Shown: positions 54,436-62,186 of the stretch, in pieces
How positions within the stretch are numbered: the stretch's first letter is position 1
How the letters are laid out: each line of letters starts with the position of its first letter
Assembly (NCBI GenBank): GCA_964517795.1
Contig: CAZFDE010000003.1
Location: 1 to 64,000 of the forward strand
Reading direction: 5' to 3'
From: CAZFDE01 sp964517795
GTDB lineage: Bacteria > Planctomycetota > Phycisphaerae > Sedimentisphaerales > Anaerobacaceae
DNA length: 64,000 bases
Translations under genes and position numbers: made by a program
The notes under the pieces: model-generated
Told to the model about the DNA's origin: nothing
The model's input: only the letters and a program-made list of their open reading frames with translations
Databases searched by the model: none

Positions 54436-55776
54436 ATGCTCGAAAATGACAAACAAGCCGATATCGAGGCGCTGCGAGAACATATTCGCACTTTTCCGAC
54501 CGGTCCGGGGCTGTACTTTATGAAAGATGCCCATGACCGGGTGCTCTATATCGGCAAGGCCAAGAACCTGCGCAGCCGGGCGGGCAGCTATTTCCAGGAA
54601 AGTACGGATATCCAGGCCTCCCGCGGGCCGAAAATCGCCGAAATGCTGCGGCAGGTGCACACGGTCGATTATCTTGAGACCGAAACCGAGGTTGATGCGA
54701 TCCTCAAAGAGGCCCGACTGATCAAGGACATCCGCCCGCCGTACAATACCACCCTGATCGACGATAAAAGCTTTCCCTATCTGCAGATAACCACCGGCGA
54801 GGATTTTCCGGGCGTCTATCTGACCCGCCAGCCGCGGCAAAAGGGTGTGCGGCTGTTCGGCCCGTTCGCGAATCCCAAGGACCTGCGTCAAACCATGGTC
54901 CTGCTTCAGAAGATCTTCCGCTTTCGCACATGCCGGCTGGAGATCCGCGAGGATGACGCTAAACGCCGATTTTTCCGCCCGTGCATCCTCTATAATATCA
55001 ATCAGTGCACCGCACCTTGCGGTGACCGTATTACCAAGGAAGATTATCGTGCGATTATTCGGGATCTGATGAAATTTCTGCGGTCCAAACGCTCGACGGT
55101 CCTGCGCGAGCTGAAAAAGAAAATGGACGAGGCCGCCGAGAAAATGCAGTACGAGCAGGCGGCCATGTATCGCGACCGCATGCGGCTAATCGAGCGGCTT
55201 GACCGCCGCGGGACACCCGATGCGAATGTCCAGCCCGAAGTGTTTGCAGCCGATCCCGCAGAGGCCCTTGAAAAACTGCAGAAACTGCTCAATGTACCCG
55301 AGCCGATCCGGATCATCGAAGGGATCGATATCGCCCATATCGCCGGCGCCGAAGCCGTCGGGGCGCTGGTCAAGTTCATTGACGGCCGTCCCTTCAAGGA
55401 CGGATACCGCCGCTTCCGGATCAAAACCGTCGAGGGCATCGACGATTATGCTATGATCGCCGAGGTCGTGCGGCGGCGGTACAAATATGCCCTGGCTGGT
55501 GAGGAGCTCTGGCCCGATGTGGTCTTGATCGACGGCGGGCTGGGCCAACTTCATGCGGCCGAGCAGGCACTCAAAGAACTTGGCGCACCGCCGATCAAAA
55601 TCCTGGCGCTGGCTAAAAGAGAAGAAGAATTGTATTCGCTGACAGGTAGCGAGCCGGTGAAGCTGGCCCGAACCAATCCGGCCCTGAAATTATTGCAGTA
55701 TGTCCGCGACGAGGCCCACCGATTCGCTCAGCATTACCACCACCTCCTGCGAAGTAAAAAAATCCCAAAAACGTAA
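54436..55776 (+). CDS. uvrC: UvrC excinuclease subunit, short form lacking the HhH domain
   Basis: It makes both incisions in nucleotide excision repair. The order is GIY-YIG nuclease (GPGLYFMKD...VLYIGKAKN, residues about 20-100), a cysteine-rich part, a UVR helix (MDEAAEKMQYEQAAMYRDRM) and the RNase H-type 5' nuclease (GIDIAHIAGAEAVG, LIDGGLGQL, DEAHRFAQHYH). The protein ends at 446 residues, about 160 short of E. coli UvrC, because the (HhH)2 domain is absent. Both nuclease centres appear intact. The stop is genuine; the next frame codes on the other strand. Confidence 0.93.
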   Translation: MLENDKQADIEALREHIRTFPTGPGLYFMKDAHDRVLYIGKAKNLRSRAGSYFQESTDIQASRGPKIAEMLRQVHTVDYLETETEVDAILKEARLIKDIRPPYNTTLIDDKSFPYLQITTGEDFPGVYLTRQPRQKGVRLFGPFANPKDLRQTMVLLQKIFRFRTCRLEIREDDAKRRFFRPCILYNINQCTAPCGDRITKEDYRAIIRDLMKFLRSKRSTVLRELKKKMDEAAEKMQYEQAAMYRDRMRLIERLDRRGTPDANVQPEVFAADPAEALEKLQKLLNVPEPIRIIEGIDIAHIAGAEAVGALVKFIDGRPFKDGYRRFRIKTVEGIDDYAMIAEVVRRRYKYALAGEELWPDVVLIDGGLGQLHAAEQALKELGAPPIKILALAKREEELYSLTGSEPVKLARTNPALKLLQYVRDEAHRFAQHYHHLLRSKKIPKT

Positions 55777-55819
55777 ATCATTGCTAAAGAAAGCGCTTTG
55801 GGATGCTTCGAAATTTGAG

Positions 55820-56617
55820 TTAGCGCAGGTCATAGGGCGAGTTGTCAAGTTTGTCGAACCAGCCGAGCAGCATCTCGCTGCAGGAAACACCATAGGCATT
55901 GATGTGGTCGATCGTAAGCATTTCTTCGCTGGTAATATGCCCGTCCACCCAGCCGATATTTGCACGGCCGCGATGGCGAAAATGAATCGACGGCGACGCC
56001 AGCCCCCAGCTCTTGACGACCCTGCCGTTCGTCAGAAAGTAAGGCGTTTGAATAAATGAGTATTCCAGGTAGTATGGCCCGTCGGTATCGGTCTTGGCCA
56101 TAGCGGTATCGGCAAACATAACGGTATTGGCCGGCCGGCCGACTTCGGTATCACGCGTCGTCATGCGGCAATTGGCAGACGTATTGCCCTGCCAGGTTCG
56201 CGAACCAATATACGTCCGATTATACCCGAAGCCGCCGCAGCCGTCCTCGAAATTGTAATCCCACGGATCGCCTTTTCGAAAATTGACTTTCGCGGGACAT
56301 TCTTTGAGCTGACCGTCTCCGAGATAACTCACCAGCGGACTTCGCCTCAGATCGAACGGTTCGTCTTTGTTGTCGCGCTGCCCGTGCCAGCGTTTAAGAT
56401 TCGAATTCATGATATCGGCCGCGGCCGGGACATATCGGCCGTGATGTTCGGTTGCATAACCGGCATTGGCCAGGATCAATTGACGCAGGTTCGAACTGCA
56501 GAACACGCCGCGGGCCTGCGAACGGGCCGCACTAAGGACCGGCACCAGTACCCCCATCAGCAATGCGATAATTGCAATCACGACTAATAGTTCGATCAAT
56601 GTAAATGCCTTTTTCAT
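55820..56617 (-). CDS. Type II secretion-like pseudopilin with H-x9-DG motif
   Basis: The N-terminus carries a class III prepilin signal, FTLIELLVVIAIIALL, with Glu at mature position 5, cleaved by prepilin peptidase. The 265-residue protein shows the planctomycete H-x9-DG signature near the end (HRGRANIGWVDGH), common in planctomycete pseudopilin-like proteins (compare DUF1559). It probably forms part of a pseudopilus or surface fibre. It follows the dockerin-like gene by 12 bases and so is the last of three genes under the cobalamin riboswitch. This suggests that its pseudopilus or surface role is tied to B12 status. Confidence 0.9.
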   Translation of the reverse strand: MKKAFTLIELLVVIAIIALLMGVLVPVLSAARSQARGVFCSSNLRQLILANAGYATEHHGRYVPAAADIMNSNLKRWHGQRDNKDEPFDLRRSPLVSYLGDGQLKECPAKVNFRKGDPWDYNFEDGCGGFGYNRTYIGSRTWQGNTSANCRMTTRDTEVGRPANTVMFADTAMAKTDTDGPYYLEYSFIQTPYFLTNGRVVKSWGLASPSIHFRHRGRANIGWVDGHITSEEMLTIDHINAYGVSCSEMLLGWFDKLDNSPYDLR

Positions 56618-56629
56618 TTTGATTATCCT

Positions 56630-57607
56630 TTACGGGCTATGCCAGTCTTCTGTGGTTAACCATTGATACGAAAATTCTTCTAAATCGAAAATATCAATAT
56701 ACCCGTCGTTTGGCTCGGCGATATCGTATTTCGCCTGATATGCCGGCTGCCAATATGCACTGCCGTAAGCATTGGCGAACCTGGCATAATCGAGCATATC
56801 AACGTGAGCATCGCCGTTAAAATCCCCCGACGCCGTTTTCGGATGGATCACACCGACTGCATCGAGATCGAAACCGCCTTTTTCGAACGGTGTCGCCCAC
56901 GGGTCATTGATGATCTTGCCCCAACTATCGTAGCTTGCATACGCGTTTTGGATTGAGCCAACCACATCGATCACCCGAACATGGGTAATCCGGCTGACAT
57001 CCAGCAGCTCATTGACATCCGCCAATTCATTGAGATTGAACGGCGTACCGTAACCCTGGCGGTATTTGCCGGCCAGACCGTTGATATCGGTCGTATCCAG
57101 TGTGTCCCACGTGCCGACCTGGGTATCACTCGGCGTAAGCGAATTGCACTCGAAACGATAGAAGTTGCTGCCGTCGCTGCTGACCTCGACAAATGCCAGT
57201 TCAAGAAAATAGTCGTCGAAGGCATTTTCAAAAACTGCAAAATCGTACCCCGGCCCGTCAACGATCGGCAATTCGAATTCAAGCGTCACACTGCCGCCGT
57301 CACCGAGGCTGGCAACATCCCAAAACGTACCCTCGGCCGGGCCGACGACGTTCACTTCGCCGCCGTAAGAAGCATATCCCAGTTCCGGCTGGCTGATATC
57401 AGCATATCCGCGGTCAAACGTTGCCGTGATGGCCCATGCCGCAATATTCGGGTCATCTTTAGAAACGGCTGTGGAATTGGGCTCGCCTGCGCGTGGCGCG
57501 AACGGTCCGCCCACGGCGACAGCCGCCACTAAAACAATCAAAGCCAGAATGAAAATAATCTGTCCGATCGACATCATTGTTATCGTTATGGCCAGTCCTA
57601 TTGTCAT
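56630..57607 (-). CDS. Secreted surface protein with dockerin-like calcium repeats
   Basis: An N-terminal membrane or signal segment (residues 12-33) precedes a beta-rich domain with distinctive motifs YDFAVFENAF, VEVSSDGSNFYRF and GGFDLDAVGVI. The C-terminus has two EF-hand-like dockerin repeats: DFNGDAHVDMLDYARFANAYG and a second one ending with FDLEEFSYQWL. From memory, proteins with the FAVFENxF/GGFDLDAV motifs occur near cobalamin-uptake genes in Bacteroidetes, so a B12-binding or handling role is my inference, supported by the upstream riboswitch. Dockerin repeats could dock it to other exoproteins. Codon 11 is an alternative start. Confidence 0.7.
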   Translation of the reverse strand: MTIGLAITITMMSIGQIIFILALIVLVAAVAVGGPFAPRAGEPNSTAVSKDDPNIAAWAITATFDRGYADISQPELGYASYGGEVNVVGPAEGTFWDVASLGDGGSVTLEFELPIVDGPGYDFAVFENAFDDYFLELAFVEVSSDGSNFYRFECNSLTPSDTQVGTWDTLDTTDINGLAGKYRQGYGTPFNLNELADVNELLDVSRITHVRVIDVVGSIQNAYASYDSWGKIINDPWATPFEKGGFDLDAVGVIHPKTASGDFNGDAHVDMLDYARFANAYGSAYWQPAYQAKYDIAEPNDGYIDIFDLEEFSYQWLTTEDWHSP

Positions 57608-57616
57608 TTTTAATAC

Positions 57617-57644
57617 CGGGCGGGACCCGCACAGGCCCCGCCCG
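57617..57644 (-). other. Intercistronic hairpin
   Basis: A perfect 8-base GC stem CGGGCGGG / CCCGCCCG around a 12-base loop lies between the PEP-CTERM gene and the dockerin-like gene and ends about ten bases before the latter's ATG. It could act as a processing or stability element or adjust translation of the second gene. No T run follows, so I do not call it a terminator. Confidence 0.5.
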
Positions 57645-57664
57645 CTTGTTGAGATGAAAGCGTC

Positions 57665-58447
57665 TTACGGTTTTCGTTTCCTCAAAAACCACCCTCCCCC
57701 GAAGCACAGTAACATGAATGTTGCCGGTTCGGGTACATTGTCCATGGCAAAATAGCCCGGCGTATTCATCCCATACATCGCATCGGTGTCACTGGAGGTC
57801 AGCTTAAATTCCAGCGACTTGACCGCCTGCAGACCCGACAGATCCAGCGCGGTCCATTCGTCGATGATGAAATCGTCATTGGGATCCTCGAATCGAAAAT
57901 CGGCCAGATACAGCTCGGCCGTTCCGGTAACGCCGCCCTGATCGTCTTTGCCGGTGATCGTCAGCAAGAACCAGTCCGGGTCGGTCCCGTCGGCACCGCC
58001 GAACTTCTTGGCACTGAAGTAACCGTTTTCCATTGCCAGATACGCATAGGTGGTGTTCGTGAAATAGACTTCGCCCAAAACCTGCGGCGTATCCAATGTA
58101 ACGGCGGGTACCGTTCCGTAATACGATGCCGTCGGGTCGAAGCCCACCCCGTAGATCCCGCCTCCTCCGAAGCCGGTTCCGGTAATTGCACTATACTGAT
58201 TGGTCCAGTCCAGTGTCGTGGTGTCATAGACCTTCGAATAGGCCCAGCCGTTCCACGATGCGTAGGTGCTGTTATAGTCGTTCGTGTAATAGGCCCCGCC
58301 GGAATTGAATCCGCCCGAGCCGTCCGAACCGTTCCAGTATTGACTTGTTGACAAGGTTAAATCCTCAAAACTGCCAAATTCTGCAAAACTACTGCTTGTG
58401 ATCGCGACAACCGCGATCACGCCAAGAATCACTCTCCTCAAGTTCAT
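57665..58447 (-). CDS. PEP-CTERM exoprotein, DUF4465-like, under a cobalamin riboswitch
   Basis: 260 residues: a signal peptide (ending SSSFAEFG), a beta-rich domain and a PEP-CTERM sorting tail (VPEPATFMLLCFGG, then RKRKP). The domain features SQYWNGSDGSGGF, GWAYSKVYD and the C-terminal DALDL-type strand; this pattern of a WNGSD start and a TGKDDQGGVTGT strand fits what I remember of DUF4465 proteins, which often lie beside cobalamin transport loci. I infer an exported, surface-retained B12-associated protein. GAGGAGA precedes the ATG. The upstream leader holds an AdoCbl riboswitch and its terminator. Family assignment is from memory. Confidence 0.72.
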   Translation of the reverse strand: MNLRRVILGVIAVVAITSSSFAEFGSFEDLTLSTSQYWNGSDGSGGFNSGGAYYTNDYNSTYASWNGWAYSKVYDTTTLDWTNQYSAITGTGFGGGGIYGVGFDPTASYYGTVPAVTLDTPQVLGEVYFTNTTYAYLAMENGYFSAKKFGGADGTDPDWFLLTITGKDDQGGVTGTAELYLADFRFEDPNDDFIIDEWTALDLSGLQAVKSLEFKLTSSDTDAMYGMNTPGYFAMDNVPEPATFMLLCFGGGWFLRKRKP

Positions 58448-58577
58448 CTCTTCTCCTCGTTACATTAAAATTTCAATTCATTGTTAAAGAACGATACTGA
58501 ATTACTTCGACTGCTTCATTTTTTTGTTTTTTGCTGTCTCCTTTCTTTTGGCCTGTTCGCGAGGCTTATGAGTAAAT

Positions 58578-58615
58578 AAAAAAACCGCCGCTCCCACAAC
58601 TGGAAACGCCGGTTT
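58578..58615 (-). terminator. Riboswitch-controlled intrinsic terminator
   Basis: On the minus strand AAACCG...CGGTTT with inner GC pairs and a loop is followed by seven T, about 130 bases before the PEP-CTERM start and just downstream of the cobalamin aptamer. A second hairpin (GACACCT...AGGTGTC, 58630-58663) lies between aptamer and terminator and may serve as alternative pairing. Transcription attenuation when B12 is bound is the simplest model. Confidence 0.75.
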
Positions 58616-58699
58616 AATGTCTTTTATCGGACACCTGCCGGTCAGACGGACCCCTGAGGTGTCTTTGGTTTGCTCCAGTCGCGAGAACACACAACAACA

Positions 58700-58920
58700 A
58701 TCCACTACAGGCAGGTTTTCTGACTTGCATCTTACCGTAAGGCCCCTTCCCATTTATACAGCCCCTTTTGAGGACCCGTCATAAACAGTGGGCATTATCC
58801 GTCTTACGGATTTCCGACTTGCTGTCGGATCAGACGCTCACAGCGGCGCGACCGTTCCGGAATTTCACCGGATTCCCATTTTGCTATCCCCGGAAAAAAC
58901 AACTTTCCGAAGACCTATAG
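58700..58920 (-). promoter_or_regulatory. Cobalamin (AdoCbl-type) riboswitch
   Basis: Read on the minus strand the leader has the B12 riboswitch core in order: GAATCCGGTGAAATTCCGG (58857-58875), GCCGCTGTG (58839-58847), an AATGCCCACTG segment around 58787-58797, and the B12 box AGTCAGAAAACCTGCC (58710-58725). It precedes the PEP-CTERM/dockerin/pseudopilin operon, with a terminator in between. High cobalamin should shut the operon off, as for uptake genes. The aptamer match is strong; ligand subtype is inferred. Confidence 0.95.
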
Positions 58921-59005
58921 CATGATACACTTATCAAAGAACACACGTAATATTAAAACGCGGGCCGAGCGAATGCAACTAAAATCTTCGAAAAATTTTC
59001 GCCGG

Positions 59006-59674
59006 CTACAAAACAGCGTACGCCACAATAGCGGAAATGACCAGTACAACCGTGCTTGCGGCCGCTAACGCGGTCCAGAAAAATTTTTTATTTTGCCTAG
59101 CGATCATTTCCTGCATCTGCTGTTGGGTTGTTAAGAGTGTACGGTTGAGCTGCAGGATGCCGTCGGCCTGCGTGGCCGTATCTTTGACCAGCGATTCAAC
59201 CCCTTCGTTGAGTCGAGTAACCTGATGAGCGGTTTTTGTTGTATTTTCAAGGTTGGCCGTCATTGCGGTGCCGATATTCTCGAGCGTCTGATTCTGCTGT
59301 GTGGACTGCTGGGCGATCGTGCCCACCGAATCGAAAAACGCGTCGGCCTTGCCGGCGTTTTCTTTAAGCTGATTCAAAAGCTGCTGCTGCTGGGTGAGCT
59401 GCTCGTCGAGATGGTGATTGATGCCCTCAAGATGGTCGATCAGCCGTTCGAAGCCGTCCTGGAATTTCTCTAATGGTGTCTGCTCGACCGGTTCGGCACA
59501 GGTCAGCACCTGATGATCGCTGCTGTAATCGACATGAAAAGCCTCGTCGTCTGCGCGGCTGTTGAAATCGAGCATGCCATCGCGGTCGAGCGTGGCCGTG
59601 CCCCCGCGGCCGGAAAAAGACGTATTGCCGCGAAACCAGTTCTTCGCACGGATACTGAATTCTTTGATTGTCAT
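59006..59674 (-). CDS. Tail-anchored coiled-coil protein of unknown function
   Basis: The frame is open from 59815, but GAGGA before the ATG at 59674 and loss of coding character upstream support the shorter form of 222 residues. It starts with a basic segment (KEFSIRAKNWFRG) and a glycine-rich FSGRGGTATLDRD. It has Gln/Leu/Asn-rich coiled-coil stretches (residues about 70-190; LTQQQQLLNQL) and ends in a single hydrophobic C-terminal helix (FFWTALAAASTVVLVISAIV), so it should be anchored by its tail. I do not recognise the family. The methyl-accepting-like heptad pattern might suggest a scaffold. Confidence 0.7.
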   Translation of the reverse strand: MTIKEFSIRAKNWFRGNTSFSGRGGTATLDRDGMLDFNSRADDEAFHVDYSSDHQVLTCAEPVEQTPLEKFQDGFERLIDHLEGINHHLDEQLTQQQQLLNQLKENAGKADAFFDSVGTIAQQSTQQNQTLENIGTAMTANLENTTKTAHQVTRLNEGVESLVKDTATQADGILQLNRTLLTTQQQMQEMIARQNKKFFWTALAAASTVVLVISAIVAYAVL

Positions 59675-59852
59675 AACGCACATCCTCTTTCTAAATAGAT
59701 TGCCATTGGCGCATATCGACCATACCCGCAACTTGCATTTAAAAAGTTTCTCAAGTGTTAATCTGGGGAAGATAGGAAGGTATTTGCTGTTGACCCATTC
59801 AATCCCAACCGTCAATTTTTATGGTTTTCGCATAGTCGCTTTGGGTGGTTAG

Positions 59853-60821
59853 CCCGAATATTTCATAAATTTCTGTGGAGGTTGTTTTTTTGCGTATATG
59901 CAGTAATTTTGGTTTAACGGATACCCAAACAGCAAGATATGCTCAAACAACCCCCTTACCCCCATTGAAACAAAACGGATTGTCACAGCATTCAGGTAAA
60001 ATCGAAGGACGGATTTAACCGCGGTATGAGTCTGCAAATAAGTTTTGTAAGCAATTGATGATACGGATAGCTTGAACACATATGAAAAAATATTCGGCTG
60101 GACCGGTGCGCAACCCGCGCAGCAACTTTGAGCAGTTTTATCCTGATCGTGCCGACCTGGGCGCTGGCAAGTTCAGTATCTTTCAGATATTCTCTGCGCA
60201 GTGTTTCTATCAACACATAAGCAGCCGCTGAGAGGAACACGCTGAACGGGTTGGCGTCAAACGCATGGCAACTGGTTCTATCGCTGAATAAATCAAGCGG
60301 CTGTTCCTTGATACGATTTTCCATATCGCCGCGCTGACCGTATATAGCGTCATAGAGATGCTGTGGTTCGCCGGAAAGGTTGGTTACGATAAATCGCGTA
60401 TTGGGCCCTTGCCCAAGATGCTCGGTCTTGATAACAACACGACGCTTTCTATCCCATGTACCGGCTGCATATTCAAATTCGCCGAAGATACGCTGTTTGT
60501 GTTCGTTGCCGAAGCATTTGGCGTATGCTGTGTTTGACATAGCCGGGATGTCGATTGTCAACGATGCAGTGTGCAAGCTGTTTTGTTAAGCCGATTTGTT
60601 TGTCAACTTCGCGTAAGGCCAGCAGACCGACATCAGAAGTAAGCTTTCCGCCATTGAAATCAGCAAGAATTTTTCTTCTTTTTACACTTGAAAATACCAG
60701 CTTCTTTGAGTTACCCTTTGCTGTGCGATGGGTTTTGTTTTTCTTTTTCATAAGTGCCTATATTATAGGTACTTAACCCATCGCGCAAGTCTTTTTTATA
60801 AATTTTTGTGAAATATTCGGG
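59853..60821 (-). mobile_element. Internally deleted IS1380-family insertion sequence
   Basis: 969 bases between perfect 13-base inverted ends and a 4-base TTAG duplication. Full IS1380 elements are about 1.6-1.7 kb, so 600-700 bases of the transposase gene are missing. The ends look intact, so the element could still be mobilised by a transposase supplied from a full copy elsewhere. Confidence 0.85.
59992..60751 (-). pseudogene. Truncated, frameshifted IS1380-family transposase
   Basis: Two frames on the minus strand each hold part of an IS1380 transposase. The first (60751 to about 60500) begins with a basic tail and ADFNGGKLTSDVGLLALREVDKQIG, then VKHSIRQMLRQR. The second (to 59992) continues at GEFEYAAGTWDRKRRVV and runs through the QRGDMENRIKEQPLD motif and a basic C-terminus. 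About 200 central residues are lost and the frames do not match, so it cannot give an active enzyme. Confidence 0.88.
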
Positions 60822-60871
60822 TTAGGGATTCGTTAAAGACGGCAGGGTGCGTTGTTAAACGCACCGTTGAA

Positions 60872-61171
60872 CTAATCGGGTACCCAGATTTTTTTGGCGC
60901 GGATCAGTTCCGTTTGTGCGGGCAGGGCAAGCTGCGACGGTGACTTCGTGAAAAAGAACAGGCCTTTATAGTTCATCAGGTACTTGTAGTTTCTCGAGAA
61001 GAATCCGCCCTCGCTATAAACGATCAGCGGCTCGGCGGTCTTGTTCGCCAGTTGCTCGAAGACGTTCGGCTCGACCTTGACGATCGCCCCGGAGGCCTTG
61101 GTGGCGTTGACCATCTCGGCATAGGCCGCGGCCGCACCGCCGCCAATCCATGCTGTTGCACCGTTTGCCAT
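60872..61171 (-). CDS. Small conserved protein of unknown function
   Basis: 99 residues, with AAGGA six bases before ATG 61171 giving a good start. It opens with MANGATAWIGGGAAAAYAEM, a glycine/alanine-rich stretch, then VEPNVFEQLANK, an EGGFFSRNYKYL motif with a probable GLFFFTKS strand, and ends KIWVPD. No known domain, no signal peptide. The strong ribosome binding site and absence of overlapping genes make it a real gene. It lies between an IS remnant and a candidate structured RNA. Confidence 0.75.
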   Translation of the reverse strand: MANGATAWIGGGAAAAYAEMVNATKASGAIVKVEPNVFEQLANKTAEPLIVYSEGGFFSRNYKYLMNYKGLFFFTKSPSQLALPAQTELIRAKKIWVPD

Positions 61172-61250
61172 AACCGTTCCTTTCCACGCTTAAAAAACCA
61201 TTCAGCCGAAATTCTATCTATAAACGGGATTCTCGTAAAGGGCAGGCTTC

Positions 61251-61294
61251 AAAAAAGTATACGGCGACGTTGTAGGGGGGGAACGCCGCCGTAT
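61251..61294 (-). terminator. Intrinsic terminator of a possible minus-strand RNA
   Basis: On the minus strand ATACGGCG ... CGCCGTAT pairs (8 bases), with a further CGTT/AACG inside, around a C-rich loop, and AC then six T follow. It is strong, yet no minus-strand coding gene lies upstream, which suggests a non-coding transcript. Confidence 0.7.
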
Positions 61295-61460
61295 CCCTCG
61301 GCCAAGGTTCAAACCACTTATATCCGGTCAAAAGCCGCCCGGAGGAGCGGTGCTCAGCGGCTCTCGACCGTTATTTTCGTGCGCCAAGCCCCTCCGTCCC
61401 GTTATGGCGCAACGTCCCCCATTTGGTACTCTATAAGAAGTCGCACGCCGCGGGCGAAGA
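61251..61460 (-). ncRNA. Candidate structured small RNA ending in a terminator
   Basis: Reading the minus strand, three hairpins follow one another: GCGCCA/TGGCGC (61381-61410), a nested stem CGGTC-AGCCGC / GCGGCT-GACCG (61325-61370), and the terminator (61294-61251). Together they make about 200 bases of potential structure. It is not tRNA, tmRNA, RNase P, SRP or 6S RNA as far as I can recognise. The 5' end is unknown. Confidence 0.4.
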
Positions 61461-61679
61461 TGGACGGCAAAAATCAGAATTTTTTGAAAAAAAGTGAAAA
61501 TTTTTAAGCAGCAAAGGGGTAAAGGCCCATAGAAGCAAAAAAAATGTGAAATTGCATCGTTCCGATAAATATGGTATTTTAATAATTGATTTATTGAGAT
61601 CGGTGGAGAATTAGAGAGCGACCTTTTACCCATTTAGATGATAATGTATTTGAATCTTTAAAAAAAGGAGGCTCGGTCA

Positions 61680-61924
61680 ATGCGTAAGCGAATTTTGGCG
61701 GTTTTTGTGGCGGTCTTTTCTTTATTTTCCATGATTCATGCGGATGATTTCGGTTACGGGTTACCCGCGGAAGTTATTATGGCGCAAGCTTCAAATATAC
61801 ACGGGGCGGCATCGACCCTCGCTATGAGTACGGCGAAGTCGGTTTTCGTGTTGCCTCTGTCCCCGAACCGGCCACCTTGGGGATGCTGTTATTCGGCGGT
61901 TTGCTGCTTCGCAGGAGAAAATAG
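61680..61924 (+). pseudogene. Remnant of a SUMF1-like PEP-CTERM protein gene
   Basis: A perfect AAAGGAGG leader and a signal-peptide-like start (RILAVFVAVFSLFSMIHA) run in one frame. In a second frame the end reads YTRGG, YEYGEVGFRVA and then VPEPATLGMLLFGGLLLRRRK with a stop at 61922-61924. That second part is the end of a formylglycine-generating-enzyme-like (SUMF1) domain plus a PEP-CTERM tail. A large internal deletion and frame change seem to have joined the two. The product cannot be functional; the promoter and signal peptide survive. Confidence 0.75.
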
Positions 61925-62047
61925 TCATTCGTGAATAGTGAGCAGTGAACAGCATTGTTGAACGCATTTCGTGCGGATTATTTTTGCTCTACTGGCAACT
62001 CTCTAACTTCTACTGTTCTAATAAATCGGTTCTTTGAACCGGTTTAT

Positions 62048-62121
62048 TGGGCGATACAGGACTTGAACCTGTGGCCTCACGGGTGTGATCCGTGCGCTCT
62101 AGCCAACTGAGCTAATCGCCC
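62048..62121 (-). tRNA. tRNA-Val (anticodon CAC)
   Basis: Complete cloverleaf on the minus strand: acceptor GGGCGAT/ATCGCCC, D-arm with AGCTCAGTTGGCTAGAGC, anticodon stem CACGG/CCGTG around ATCACAC (anticodon CAC, reads GUG), and T-arm ACAGGTTCAAGTCCTGT. Discriminator A; the CCA end is not encoded. It sits between the PEP-CTERM remnant and nikR. No integration footprint was noticed beside it. Confidence 0.97.
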
Positions 62122-62186
62122 GAAACATCTTTTTTATGTCATTGGTGTTGCTATTAGAACCGAAAAAGAGCGGTTCTGTCAAGCAT

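Larger units (their letters stand above)
59849..60825. repeat. Target site duplication and inverted ends of the IS1380-like element
   Basis: TTAG occurs directly outside both ends (59849-59852 and 60822-60825). Inside are the inverted ends CCCGAATATTTCA (59853-59865 and, reversed, 60809-60821), 13 of 13 identical, followed by similar AT-rich bases. A TTAG flank plus matched ends is what insertion by an IS would leave. Confidence 0.8.
61172..61679. other. 508-base intergenic region rich in hairpins
   Basis: No convincing coding gene. It contains at least three hairpins (listed as a candidate ncRNA), an AT-rich end and, near 61,660, the AAAAAAAGGAGG ribosome binding site that serves the following remnant. 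Short frames across it on both strands have no ribosome binding site or family likeness. Confidence 0.6.

Noticed and set aside
58502..58753. Minus-strand frame of 83 codons between the riboswitch and the PEP-CTERM gene
   Set aside because: It overlaps the B12 box, the alternative hairpin and the terminator, and has no family likeness; the leader RNA explains the sequence.
61052..61633. Frames on both strands (plus 61052-61507, minus 61328-61633)
   Set aside because: They run through the small conserved gene's antisense or through the hairpin region, with no ribosome binding site and biased composition typical of non-coding DNA.
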